DNA of 64,000 bases, from the NCBI GenBank assembly GCA_964017065.1, contig OZ024787.1, forward strand, positions 8,107,899 through 8,171,898, given 5' to 3'. The translations under genes and the position numbers were made by a program. Below are positions 29,190 to 49,259 of this stretch, piece by piece (the first letter of the stretch is position 1; each line of letters begins with the position of its first letter). The DNA comes from Haliclona indistincta (taxonomy: Eukaryota; Porifera; Demospongiae; Haplosclerida; Chalinidae). Below the pieces are notes generated by a model. The model did no database searches. It saw only the letters and a list, made by a program, of their open reading frames with translations, and was not told the DNA's origin.

Positions 29190-30730
29190 TGGTCTAATAA
29201 CACGTGTGTGTTGACCCCGCCCACAAGATCTGTACATAGCGTAAACCGAGGCGCAGTAATGCATTAAAATTCCTTGATCATGCTGAATGAATACCAGTGA
29301 CTTGACACATTAGTGACTGCAAGGTGACGCTTCACACTCAAATCTTCCTTGCAATGCCTCTTGCAAACTCAAAAGGTCCTTAGTGCCTAGGCCTGTGGCT
29401 CTAACTGCACTATCCATACTGAGCTGGAGGCTGTGTCTGCAGTCAGATCATCAGGTATACAGTGACCATCATGTGAATAAATGTGGTGTTGTGGTTGCTA
29501 TGTAACTGTGAATGTGGTTAACTGTCAACATATTCTTGATCTTCTCTGACTACTAAGAACCAGTCCAATAACCACTAAGATCTTTCCAAAAATGCACTGT
29601 CTCCTGTGGAATGCAGGTGTTCCCCTTAGCTGATCATGATTACTATCCACTGAGTTTGTAGTAAACATAATAGCTCTGGGAATGACAACATGATAGAGTG
29701 GTTTTTATACTTCTTGCAAGTAAAGTGTAGTAGCAAGAGTTCATAGACAGTCAAGTGTGTATGCACTTACACTAATGTGTTAAGTCTTTGATCATACTGA
29801 ATGAAGTGACTTAAGACTGTAAAGTGACTCAAATCTTACTTGCAAAAAGTAATAAAACAGCTCTATATAACTGTAAATGTCTGCTACATATTACAGTTCA
29901 ATATGTGCTAAATAATTATTGTCTCACAAGCATAGATTAGGTCCTGCTTTCAAATGGCTAATACTGCATACATACAGCATACTGATGGTGCATGCTGATC
30001 CATACTGCTACTGGTTATCAGAGACCAAGCTCAGTAGTGTGTTGATTTACGGTTAACTGTAATGCCCATAAGTATAGTAGACCACTCTGGACGCTCAATA
30101 GTGTCCAGAGTAGCTGGTTGCATATTCATCACTTCATTTGAAAACATGCACTCACTCTCATGTCATCACTAATGGTGTGTGATAAGTGATGGATTTAATA
30201 CGTCCTCAAGGAGCTTACGTATTCCAATATTCGTACCAGGGTGCAAACCATGAAGGCTGGAAACCACATGGATGCTCTATGCAAATGTGTTGTTTCAAGA
30301 TTGTCAGTTTGTTATGCTTTACAATTTAGGTAGAAACCCTGTTTGTTTCTGGTACGCATTACCATGAACATGACAATACGTCATTGACATCAGCTGAATA
30401 TTGCTATTAATAGACCCAGCATTCAAATCGTTGAGTAGCACGTGAGCATTAAACATAGTGTACATATTATATTACGTGTAAACATCTCCTATGTCATAGC
30501 AACTGTGCTATTTTTAGATTATATCCATAGCTTTATAAGCAGACTAACTAACCAGGTGATCTTTATTATCACTACCTGTGTAAATGTGATTCTAGGGAAG
30601 GTCATTCTTCGTCTTTCTGGTTCATAGTAGCTCTCTTGGTAAGTCTACTTTAGGAGAATTGGCACTGTAGTTAAGTGTGAATTCATCTTTGTCACATGCC
30701 TGCTGATGGTTCGATGATTCCTGGATATTA
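29190..30730. other. Conserved non-coding part of the amplified block
   Basis: Matches 5,870-6,370 plus 7,680-8,210 and 15,600-18,040 without their insertions, so it is the best reference for the empty sites. No gene is recognised. Confidence 0.6.
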
Positions 30731-30855
30731 ATGATATTCACATCACGTGAATATCATTGTGATGTAATGAAGGACTTTGAAATTTAAATTCTCACTAATG
30801 TATAGTGAATGAATGTGTTTATATAGTGTTACCAATGAATACATTGGTATTTAAG
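30731..30855 (+). promoter_or_regulatory. Probable core promoter of GMC copy 5
   Basis: The palindrome (30,731-30,757) has one loop change (ATCAC), CCAAT is retained, and the TATA box is weakened to TATTTAAG (30,848-30,855). ATG at 30,978. Confidence 0.6.
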
Positions 30856-30977
30856 CAGAGTCTAGCGATGTTTGTCAGCCACGGCACTGCTGTGTGCCTT
30901 GCTAACCACGGTTTACTTGGAAGAAATACGATCTTCATTTCTCTGCAGAGACTACTGTGAAGGCTACAGAACCACCC

Positions 30978-33305
30978 ATGGCTACTCCCACAAGGGTTCC
31001 CGATAAAGGCTACCCAAATCCTGGACCACAGCGGATATCTAAGGATGACATTCTAGGTTTCATGACAAAGAAACAGTGGGATGAATGCCGCACCACTGGG
31101 CTGTTTGACTACATTGTTATTGGGTCTTCTATCTGCTGCTTAAGCTTCCTAAAGAAGGTCCGAGAAAAACAACCAGATGCTAAAATTGTCATAATAGAGC
31201 GTGGTGAATATTTTCATCCCGATCACTTTCAAACACTTCCTAAAGTATACGTTCCTTCTGTTCGAGCATCGGAAACCTTTCATTGGTCAATTACCGATGA
31301 CACTCACAACGGAGAGTACATCAAATTTCAACATGGAATGCACAACTTCTTCGGTGGTCGCTCAATATTCTGGAGCGGATGGTGCCCTGAGCCAACAGAA
31401 GACGAGATGGATGAGTGGCCGAATGAGGTGATTGGAAAAGTCCATAAATATTTTCCCGAAGCCAAGTCCTTGTTGAATGTGGTTCCAGCTAATGAGATCT
31501 CATCAGAGAAAGATGCCATATTTGGAAAGCTGCAAGATCTTGTTTACGCTAAACTGCAGAGTGCTCCCAGTCAAATAGAAGGACTCGCACGAGTTGAACA
31601 TGCTTCCATGGCTGTCAGAGCAGATATGTACAGGTCAGTTATACTATATCTAACTTGTCCTAGTAGAAAATTAGCAGAAGCTAGTTTGAGATTTATTTTC
31701 AAGTTGAATCAGAGGATTCCCAGTTGCCATGGTTTCATAGATATAATGCACAGCTGGGATCTGAGTAGTAGCCTCTTGACACATGTACTATTGCCCTTGC
31801 CAGTTGATACAGCGGTTTCACTACTTCTTGCAATCAAAAAGCGTCAACCATAGAGCGTAAACCGTGTTCAATCTGAATCACGCAATGTAATAAACCTTCC
31901 AAATCACGCTTTACACTTTTGCAGCTGTTGCAAGGAGTAATAAAACCACTGTAAGCACTGTTTTCTTTATTGACCTTTCAACAAACAAATAGTTGGGTTA
32001 GTCCCAGGGCCTCCCCCTATATTTGAAACCCAGGAAGTGCCAATTTAATTATTTCAAGGGATCTGCTGTTTACCTTGGCACTGATGTGAGGCTAGTAACT
32101 GAACCAGCTGCTTAGTAGTTTGAATGTTATGCACTAAAGCTCAATAACTAGAATTACAAAGTTGGAGTCATTACTTGAAGATAATGCACAATGTACGTTG
32201 TACATGCAATACATTAGTAGTGTGTTTTAGAACTATAATTCAACACCATGATGGTTAAAAGATGTTTAATCGTTTATGCAGGAAGGAAGACTATCGGAAG
32301 TATGCTGCATCAAGTTATCTAATGGAACATATTGCGAGTGCTAAAAACAAGGTCAAGGGAACCACTGAAACACCAGCACTACAAGTAATATTGAACTGCA
32401 CTGTGGAGAAGATACTCGAGACAAACGGTGTAGCAGAAAAGCTTGAGACCAGTAGAGGTGAATTCACACTGGGAAAGGCTAAACTCATTCTAGCTATGGG
32501 TACTTTACCTCCTACTACTCTTATGCTGAACTCCTTTCCAAGTCTGGAAAACATTGGAAAGCGCTTCACCGCACACTTTATCAGCTCTATCATAGCTCGA
32601 GTGCCTGTTGACTCGTACCGTGAAGCACAGAAAATTGGACAACTACAAATGGCGGCTGTGTATGTTGCTGGGAAGCACCCGATTTCGAGGCATCAATACC
32701 ACATTCAGATGAATGCATTCATCGATGAACGGCCGAGTGATAATGTTCACGACACAAAGCGTCATCTACCAGATGCATCAGCAGCTCCTACTGAAGATCA
32801 ACTAATATCTTGTAAAGGCTACGTCCTCATTACCTGTGCCTGCCTTGGTCAGCTTGACCATAAAAATCCACGAAACTGGTATCAGCGAAATGAAGGCGGT
32901 GACATCACATGCAATGCCGATCTGCAGTGTGTGACTAATGAAACAGATCGTCAACTTTGGGATGAAATGGACAAAACTACATTTGAGATTCTCGAGAACT
33001 ACTTGAGTCCGACAAAGGAAATTATCCAATACTGGAGCAAACAAAAGAACGATTGGCATCCGGCAGGAGAACGACCTTTACCAGGTGAGATAAGATGGTC
33101 TGGGTTAGTACACGAAGCCTCCACCATGTGGATCGGTGATGATGAGACGGCTCCGGTTGATCTGGACTATCGATTCCGTGGTGTTGAAAATGTATATCTG
33201 ACAGGCGGAGCGCTTTGGCCGACAGGTGCATCCTGGAGTCCAACTTGCGCCATGAGTGGATTGGCTATGGATCTTGCTGACAAACTAACCACACGATCAA
33301 ACTGA
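30978..33305 (+). CDS. GMC-type oxidoreductase, array copy 5
   Basis: Exons 30978..31633 and 32282..33305 encode 559 aa. This is the most compact copy, with an intron of about 650 bp free of the elements seen in copies 2 and 3. Rossmann turn GSSICC, GGRSIFWSGWC, HEASTMWIGDD and the GASWSPT motif are visible. In the last motif Asn is replaced by Ser (NPT to SPT), the position expected to pair with the catalytic His. The tail is also different (LTTRSN instead of LTGHTEKLASK). This copy may therefore be catalytically altered, and it lacks the downstream relic. Confidence 0.83.
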
Positions 33306-33960
33306 ATATTAACTCCAGAAGTGTGAAATGTACTGTACTATAGTAAGCAGCTCTATAATTTTGATATTATCATGACCCACTAATATTATGTACATAATTT
33401 TGATTATGATGGCTTACTCTTTTGAAAAAATTATGGTTTAAGCTTTTTAGAGGCAAGAGAAGTGACTGTATCACAGCATAGAGGGTATAGTACACATGCA
33501 TAACCCAACCATGCAGTGGAAGAATTTAAAACAAACATCAAATACAACGCATTGTACAATATTGCAGTACTGTTGCAAGTCACATACAACATCATGAGTA
33601 AGAATAGTATGATCCTAGCCAGCTCGTACCGTGAGGTTAAAGACTCTGAGCGTGATATCTTCTTGTAACATAGCTAGCCACAGCTTACCAACTCTCTGAC
33701 AATGAACGAAACTATAAAGAAAAAAACAATAACCACAGTGAAATTATACCACAGTACTTTACCTGCACAAAGGCACAAGAATAAGGTGACAGCAAGTTTA
33801 TCACGATTAACAAGTGACTCTCGATTTGGAAGTGAGTCAAGACATGAGAATAGCTCTGCATCCTAATTCAAAGTGTTGCCCTATACACAATCATCGTGAA
33901 GCTCAGGCTAGTGGTCTAAAGGCAATCTTTCATTGAGTTCATCGAAGAGGCATTAAAACA
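33306..33960. other. Intergenic, end of the GMC array
   Basis: No gene or repeat recognised. The sequence differs from that after the other GMC copies, marking the right boundary of the amplified region. Confidence 0.5.
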
Positions 33961-33977
33961 CCAAGCAGAGAAGAAGA

Positions 33978-34199
33978 ATGAGAGTTAACAGCATGACCGA
34001 CGACAGAGTTCTATTTCTTGAGATACTAGTGGGTGTGGTCAGACTACTGGAACTTATTCGAGCTTATTATTTGGCTTTTATCACCAAGTTAGGTATCGAA
34101 CCGAGTATTGAACATCAGCATCCTGAGGTGAGTGAGACGCGTGATCCGAGCTGCTATTGGAGTGCTGGCAAGAAGAGGAAAACATCATTATTGAGCTAA
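33978..34199 (+). CDS. Small uncharacterised ORF or first exon
   Basis: An open frame starts at ATG 33,978 (a second in-frame ATG follows at codon 6). It has a hydrophobic stretch LFLEILVGVVRLLELIRAYY. A strong donor (CCTGAG|GTGAGT at about 34,131) suggests it may be an exon rather than a 73-aa protein. No acceptor in phase 0 leading into OXLD1 was found. Not recognised. Confidence 0.3.
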   Translation: MRVNSMTDDRVLFLEILVGVVRLLELIRAYYLAFITKLGIEPSIEHQHPEVSETRDPSCYWSAGKKRKTSLLS

Positions 34200-34406
34200 G
34201 TAATGAGAGAAGATAATGACGTGATAATTATAGAGACCGAAGCCAGGTTAGCATTAGTGTTGGGGGAGGGCAGCAGACAGCAGTACTCAGTCCTCGACTC
34301 AGTCGCCCACCATGCTGTTAGCTTATAAGTTGGGCGGAATGGGCGGGGTTGTAATTTGTTTCTAACTAAAGCGCACCAGCACGTTGGTAAGCTGTTGCTG
34401 TGCGTC

Positions 34407-34721
34407 ATGAATTCCTGTCAGTACTGTCTCGGTTCCCTCTGCAGAATCGTACTAGCCAATACAAGACGGCCGGGAAAGGGCCGATTTGTTCACCGTATTT
34501 CTCCAAACTCACGGGCAGCCAGTGGAGTCACCAACCAACCTCCTGTTCCTCCAACAAACTGCTGTGGTAAAGGTTGCCCAAGGTGCGTGTGGCTGAGGTA
34601 CGCTGAAGAACTGACTAACTACTACAAGGACACGCACAAAGCGAGCGAGGACGTTCTTTCGCGTATAGAAGACCCTGTTATGAAAGCTTTCCTTCAACTA
34701 GAGCTGAAGGAGAGCAAGTGA
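34407..34721 (+). CDS. OXLD1: OXLD1-like (oxidoreductase-like domain) protein
   Basis: A single-exon frame of 104 aa from the ATG at 34,407. An upstream TTG in the same frame is unlikely as a start. The C-terminal half carries the oxidoreductase-like N-terminal domain pattern: PPTNCCGKGCPRCVWLRYAE, then RIEDPVMKAFLQLE, with the CC...C..C cysteines. The basic N-terminus (RIVLANTRRPGKGRF) would fit a mitochondrial presequence; this is inference. AATAAA at 34,732-34,737 lies only 11 nt after the stop, and the next ATG is 61 nt downstream, so it is very closely packed with the C7orf50-like gene. Confidence 0.82.
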   Translation: MNSCQYCLGSLCRIVLANTRRPGKGRFVHRISPNSRAASGVTNQPPVPPTNCCGKGCPRCVWLRYAEELTNYYKDTHKASEDVLSRIEDPVMKAFLQLELKESK

Positions 34722-34781
34722 TAGAAATCAGAATAAACTGAATTTCGAGACATTAGAGTAGATGATTGATAGACGAAAATT

Positions 34782-35780
34782 ATGCTGAAAAGTTTGACTA
34801 GTATAGACTACAATAGTCTAGAAAGGAAGATTGTCAAAAAGCAGAAGCGAGTTTCATTCACTTTTCTGGGCACCGATGAAACAAGAGACAATGATTCTGA
34901 GCTAGTTTCACAAGCACTTGAATCTACTGCTATCGACAAATCCTCACCAAAGAGAAAGAAAGGCAGAAGAAAAAAGAGCTCAGCTGTCAGTGTCAAGTTG
35001 ACGGACTCATCCTCTCTCATGTCAAAGCGAGATGCTGCACTCAGCTATCTTCAGCAATGGCACACAGATAGAACCAGCTGGTCCTTCAAGAAGAAACAAC
35101 AGCTGTGGCTGCTACAGAACGTGTATGACAAGTCACAGGTGAGGAAATTGTGACTAGAGTATGCTGTGTGTACATGTACCATATAAGGGAAGGAGTGTTC
35201 AACTTCGTAAATTCCCATAGTAATATCGAAAAAATAAAGTCAGTTTTTGCATTTCTCTGATACACTCTTGTTGGTACGTGATATATCCTCATTTCATAGT
35301 CAGTATTGTAAAGCAAATAGACCAACGTATCCCCAATGATTATAAGTAAGAGTTTGAAACACCATTGAGTTTTTTTTTATAAGAACTTGCAGTAGGTTGT
35401 GAATGTGCTAGGTTCTAATAATTCATGCATGTAGGTAGCTATCATTGATCAGTTGCGTGTGTTGCATACGCAAGGAACGGAACAGTTGGTGGTTTTAACA
35501 TGGTGTTGAGGGATCAGGCATTTTAAAATTATGTCTTGAGGTTTATATCAATGCATTCTGTAGTCACTGGTATGTACTGTTGCTGTATGTGCAGGTAGAC
35601 AAGAAGAACTTCAAACTTCTGGTCAGTTACTTGGAGGGACTCCAAGGAGCACAGAGAAGTAGACTAGTAGAAGAGGCTACTGATAGAGTAGAGAGCTACC
35701 AGCCACAGCAAGAAGAGGGAGGAGAGGTGTCACGATATCAGTACAAGAGAGCAGTAGAGCTGCTGAGAGTGCTGGCATGA
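34782..35780 (+). CDS. C7orf50-like WKF-domain protein
   Basis: Exons 34782..35138 and 35595..35780 encode 180 aa with a phase-0 intron. The N-terminus is basic (KRKKGRRKKSS). The WKF region is clear: ALSYLQQWHTDRTSWSFKKK, then WLLQNVYDKSQ across the splice to VDKKNFKLLVSYLEGLQGAQ. Human C7orf50 is 194 aa with the same order. It is a nucleolar/nuclear protein of unclear role. The gene converges on TMEM104, with 175 bp between stops. Confidence 0.88.
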
Positions 35781-35955
35781 CGGATGTACATTTAAATATT
35801 ATTCACTCTTCTGCATAACAGACTGTGCTCATTAAAATTTGAAGTCTCTCAAATATTATTATTTCAAAAAATTTGAATACATACAGTGGTTATTAAATTT
35901 TTAGTTTATAAACGACAAAAATTAATGTTAACATAATTATTATAACCAGTGTGGT

Positions 35956-40505
<4,550 letters not shown>

Positions 40506-40686
40506 AACGAGCGGCAATAGAGGCCGCCGGGCTGATAGCTAATAAGGCGACTGTGCGAGTGAGGCACTGAGGTCGATCGCTCTCTGATCTTTTACCTGCG
40601 ATGGGCGGAGCTGCTCTATTACCGTATTGTTTTATGCCCTAATAATACAGTTGCTACGCAACTAGTCAACAGATCAAAAAATTATC
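40506..40686. promoter_or_regulatory. Shared promoter of TMEM104 (-) and IQCK (+)
   Basis: Only 181 bp separate the two start codons. No TATA box is evident. A bidirectional promoter is inferred from geometry alone. Confidence 0.5.
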
Positions 40687-41284
40687 ATGGCTGCTGTTGG
40701 TCAAGGTTAATATTTTTAGTCCGTTTCCATGCTCTTATGGTGATTGCTTTGCTTTAAATCCCTTCAGTAGGACCCACTACAGAATATCTCGAGAGCAATG
40801 TGTTCCCTGTCCTTGAACCAGCTCTGGAGGAGATGCTAAGAGCTGCCACAAAGACAGAGGTACGTAAATCAACCGATCACTACTGATGTGAGCCGTGTGA
40901 CTCACGTTTTTATAGAGAAGAAGATGCTTCAATTCACTTGATTACCTTGTGGAGTACTTGTACAGGTAGAGCGATGTAGCACTTGATGCATGCATGATTT
41001 TGTGTACGAGTGATCATTCCTCTATTTTACCACCCTATAGACATAATCCAAATCATGGCAATCGAGAGGATACCACACTGCATGATATACCATTTGTCCA
41101 GCAATGGATAGCTGAACAGTGAGTGAGCACTCACTATAACTATCCATACTCAGTACATGCATGCACTATGCAGTCCCAGACCACCTTTACCACTCTCAGC
41201 AACTCTATCAGAGGAGGAAGCTGCCACTATCATACAAGCTGCTTACAGAGCATACAAAGTAAACAAAGGACTCTATTACTTCTA

Positions 41285-41355
<71 letters not shown>

Positions 41356-41615
41356 AGGTGCGTTGTGAAGAAGAGGTCCAACTTTTCAGACAATGGCAGA
41401 GAGGTTTTAAAAAGGTTTAAAAATTATTTTTGCACTGACATCCTGTGCTGCCTTCTCACTGACTATAGGAGCTTCAAGCTATCCGAATTATTCAGCGGCG
41501 ATGGCGACAGTACAGAGCTCACTGGAATCCCAAAGAGAAGAGTGCTGCACTCGCTATTCAGAGCAGATGGAGGGCAAAGAGAAAAGTACACAACAAACCA
41601 GGAACTCAATCATGA
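40687..41615 (+). CDS. IQCK: IQCK-like IQ-motif protein
   Basis: Seven exons: 40687..40705, 40768..40859, 40916..40965, 41041..41118, 41174..41258, 41358..41414 and 41469..41615; 175 aa (human IQCK is longer). The IQCK pattern is clear: YLESNVFPVLEPALEEML, NSLDYLVEYLYRHNP, IPFVQQWIAEHPRPPLPLS, then IQ motif EEAATIIQAAYRAYKVR and LFRQWQ. A second IQ-like helix is IRIIQRRWRQYR. IQ motifs bind calmodulin; IQCK is associated with cilia in other animals, so a ciliary role is inferred. AATAAA at 41,629-41,634 follows the stop closely. The intron before exon 6 ends in (CT)n. Confidence 0.9.
41287..41352. repeat. (CT)n tract at a 3' splice site
   Basis: Directly precedes CGTCAG|GTGCG, the acceptor of IQCK exon 6. 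Here the gene is on + and the tract is CT on +. Confidence 0.9.
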
Positions 41616-41639
41616 TTACGCAGCTGAAAATAAAAGCTA

Positions 41640-42020
41640 GTTATTGATCTTCATTATTAAAAATCGTTGTACAATATGTGTAATATCTAGTTGGGCATGG
41701 CCCGACCTAGTCTGACTATGCCCGACCTCTGGAGTTCAACTTCATATCTCACACATTCATCTAATCTGGTCTACTGCACAATTTGGCACGCGCAGATTGC
41801 AGTGTTTCAAAAATTAATTTTTCCAAGTCATAGTAATAATTATTATAATTATTATTTCTATTACAATGCTGGTTTCTTCATGCAAGTACAATTTTCATTG
41901 TCGTCCACGCCCAACTAATGTAATAGCTAGCTTGTTGGCCAACATGCATGACGCCGATCCAGAGGCTTCCGGCCGCCGGTACTAACAGAAGACATCGACT
42001 CTATAGGCTCTATTGCAATA
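41640..42020. other. Intergenic between IQCK and the DEATH-domain gene
   Basis: Contains a short inverted TTGGGCATGGCCCGACCT... / ...CCACGCCCAA arrangement but no gene. It includes the promoter region of the next gene. Confidence 0.4.
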
Positions 42021-44597
42021 ATGTCCAACAGTAAGTACTGCCTTCTTTTTTGCCTTAAAAATACTATCATTTTTGCAGGCACACCGACACTGCAACAGCT
42101 GTTGAGCGCGCTGAAGACACTAGAAAACTGGTTCCTATTTGGCGTGATGCTGGGCGTGCCGGTACCTCAACTGAGGAAGATCGAGTCATCATACAGTCAG
42201 AAAGAACTGGATCGATGCAAGATCGATATGCTGCAATATTGGATTGACACCAGTGTACTCCCTCTGTGGAACGAGGTAGTGCAAGCACTGGAGAAGACTG
42301 ACCAACTAGCCCTGGCAGCCCGAGTTAAAAGCAACTATTTGTGGTCCGCAAGTGAGACCGGAGGAGAAGGTAACTTTTTGCATACATACAAACAAGCAAT
42401 GCCCTTCCGTTTATTCTGTAGTTTCTGATTATTCTTGCTCTCCTGCGGCCGATGGTGTCATCACTGAAGCAAAAATCAAAGCCGATATTGTCGTAGTCAG
42501 TAATTTGAAAAAGTTAGAGGTTTCCTATGGTCACATGCTGGTAAAAGTGAAACGACAACTGAGCAAGTGTGACTTGTCTGATGCTTTGTTATTTCTCGAT
42601 TCTGTTGTTGGTTCAGAAGAATTTGTCAGATGTGACAATTTTGGCAAGCTTATGTGGCAGCTACAACGGGACCACATTGATGTCTTCAATGTATCTATTC
42701 TCCAAAATCTTGTGGCCAACTTTGAAAATTGTAAGGATGAGTTAAATGAAGTGATCGAGGCGTACATTGAGAACAAAGAGAGCTTTCTAAAGCAGACGAC
42801 TGTACTTGAGTTTCAACGTGCTGTTGTCAGCAGGGTGGAGCCTATTCTAGCTAGTGGAAAAGCTGCAGTGACCATCACAATATCTAAGGAATTGGCTTCT
42901 CATCGAACATTAAAAGACATAGAAAAACTGGCAATGGATGGATTCGAGGAATGTCACAAGACATTTATTCGTCTACATGCAGAACCAGGCTCCATAATCA
43001 TATCCTGGGTCTTCCCCAAGAGGATGAGTGGCAGGTTGGAACAACTGGCTCATGACAACTCCGCTGTTTTCAAGGATAATGGAGTGGTGAATGTGACAGT
43101 AGGAGGAAGGATAGTGTTCCCTTGCACTCAGCAGGAGGTGAGGATCAACTAATGTAGTAACATTGAGTAGTGTCATGCATGAGTATGGAGTATGAACTGA
43201 TGTAATGTTGTCACACTTTATGTCAATGTGTGTCTCTCTGTTTGCTGCAGGATATGGCTAGCTCACAAGGTCAGTGTCAGCTAGGTAACATGTGTTGAGG
43301 TTGTTCTACTACATACCCAAAGCCTAATACTAGTAGAGCTCTTGTATGGACCCTCTAATGTTCCTATAATATTCTCTGTGATCAGGTGTAAGTGAGAAGG
43401 AGGAGAAGAGCAAACTGAAGCAGCTCTACACAGAGTTCTACCAGCAGCTGGTTGAAGCAGTCTCTGATCCTGACACATGTCACTCTCTCACTACTCAGCT
43501 CCATTCCACAAGTCTGTTATCAGAGGAGAAGAAAGCAGTGTTGAGCTCCAGTGTGGCTAGTGGCAGGTCGTTCCTGAAGGTGTTGGGAGTGGAAGAAGAG
43601 CCTCACCTAGTGACTGTGCTGATGGAGAAGATGTCAGCAGTTAAAGAGCTGCAGACACTATCAGAAGATATGAGTGATTGGTTGAATGGATCAAAGCAAG
43701 GTATAGCTGCATTGGTTTGTGTGTTAGTAATGTGTCTGTACTATTGGTCATTAGGAGCAACTGATACTCAGTTCACAGAGAAACAAGCATATTATGAGAG
43801 AATTGGTAAAGACTTATTTATAGGTATAATTTTATTTATACTGGTTGTTGTTCTTGTGTAGAACAACACCAGCTTGTGGGAGATATTGAGAGACTGACCA
43901 ATGACAAGGCAGAACTGGTCACTAGATTGCAGTGTTGTGAAGAGGAGCTCATGACAGCTAATGAATGTGAGAATTGTGTAACAATAAAATTTCATTTACT
44001 TTCATTTCAGTATTGAGAATGAGAGAGAAAGCCATTTCGGGTATGATAGCTGCAGTTTACAGGAGAGACATTGATGTGGAAGAGAGAGAAGAGAGGATCA
44101 GCCACTTGAAGAAGGTACAATCATAGTAATCAAAATTAAACACATGCTAATGGCTGTTTTTTTACTGCAGGAGCTCAATGAAATGAGGAGATTGAGGTGA
44201 AAAATAGAATCATACACTGTCTTCTTGAAAGTACTGGCAATAATTTTTCTTATTCTAATAGTTTACGGCATCAAGAGGCAGCTACTATCATTCAGGCAGC
44301 TTATAGGGCATACAAAGTTAGTCAAAAAGAAGAAATTTATAAGACTTTTTCTTAATAGGTACGCTGTGATGGAAAGATTGAGTTATTTCGACAACGGCAG
44401 AAACTAATTAGAAAGGTATAATAGTAATTATTGTGTTTATCAGTTATCACACATGGTCTACTTTCTGTCAGAAATTGAATGCTGTGCTGACGATTCAACG
44501 ATTTTGGAGAGCTACAAGGTACAGGAGATCTGTAGCTGATGCAGTTCACAGTAGAAAAAAGAAAAAAATTGCTAAACAAATATTTTTTAATGCATAG
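42021..44597 (+). CDS. DEATH-domain / CARD-like / coiled-coil protein with optional IQ tail
   Basis: Exons 42021..42030, 42079..42369, 42422..43137, 43251..43269, 43386..43700, 43755..43805, 43862..43966 and 44011..44114 are followed by 44171..44200 (stop TGA; 546 aa). Alternatively, exon 9 can be spliced at 44,196 (TTGAG|GTGAAA) to 44262..44316, 44359..44415 and 44472..44597, giving 624 aa in frame. Residues about 5-90 form a DEATH-type fold (LLSALKTLENWFLFGVMLG...RCKIDMLQYWI). About 110-338 is a larger module with GSIIISWVFPKR. About 350-450 is helical and CARD-like (LYTEFYQQLVEAVSDPD...LLSEEKKAV). Then comes a coiled coil. Such proteins act as adaptors in innate immunity or apoptosis in other animals; the role here is inferred. 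Confidence 0.78.
44262..44597 (+). CDS. Duplicated IQCK 3' exons used as possible tail of the DEATH-domain gene
   Basis: Three exons mirror IQCK exons 5-7, including the 57-nt exon length and phases. They encode HQEAATIIQAAYRAYK, VRCDGKIELFRQRQ and AVLTIQRFWRATRYRR, with a stop at 44,597. No start codon precedes them, so they depend on an upstream gene; the DEATH-domain gene is the only candidate in phase. Confidence 0.65.
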
Positions 44598-44599
44598 TG

Positions 44600-45166
44600 C
44601 AACCGTGACGGTGTACAATTAAGTAAAGCAACTGTCAATTAATACAGCCTTTTTGAAAATATTTATAATGTACTCTAGTGCGCACAATGGGAACAAACTT
44701 TATAGCTCACAATCATGGTTGTTGTTATATGATTACACTACACACTGGGTTGACATGTGTGCCTGTTTCTTGGCTATCCAATGATGCAAGAGACATTATA
44801 GCAACGCTAGCTGTACGTGTTTGATGAGCATGCCTGTCTCTCATCAAAAATATTAGTTATGAGAAAGAGATAATCAGGTGTAGTGACCAACATACTTACC
44901 GTATAGCCAGTTTTTTCGCTGGTCAAATGTTTCGTTAGCCAAATTTTGACTGGGTCTAATTGTCGTCACAGAACTTTTTAAATAGGCAAAAAGAATTTTT
45001 CGAAATCTAATTTTCGACCTGCACCAGCCGTTCAAAAATTAAATCCACATTAAAATAACCGGCTATACGGTATGAGGTCATACTTATACTAGTTGCATTC
45101 TCCAACTAGCAACAACTTGAGAGTGAATAATAAATTGTCAATACAGTGATGATAATATGTGCCTGT
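44600..45166. mobile_element. Intergenic with foldback MITE (44,897-45,072)
   Basis: TACCGTATAGCCAG... and ...CCGGCTATACGGTA form the terminal inverted repeat. The interior has TTTTCGCTGG/AATTTTCGACC pieces. The rest is unremarkable 3' sequence between convergent genes. Confidence 0.6.
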
Positions 45167-49131
<3,965 letters not shown>

Positions 49132-49259
49132 GTGCATGCATGAGCCCGCGAAATTTTAATGAGACACGCCCACAATAGTGCGGTACATTAATTTTTTTGT
49201 TATCCAAGTTTTGCATGATAATCAATCTACAGCTGTTCTACACACTAATGATGGCTGGT

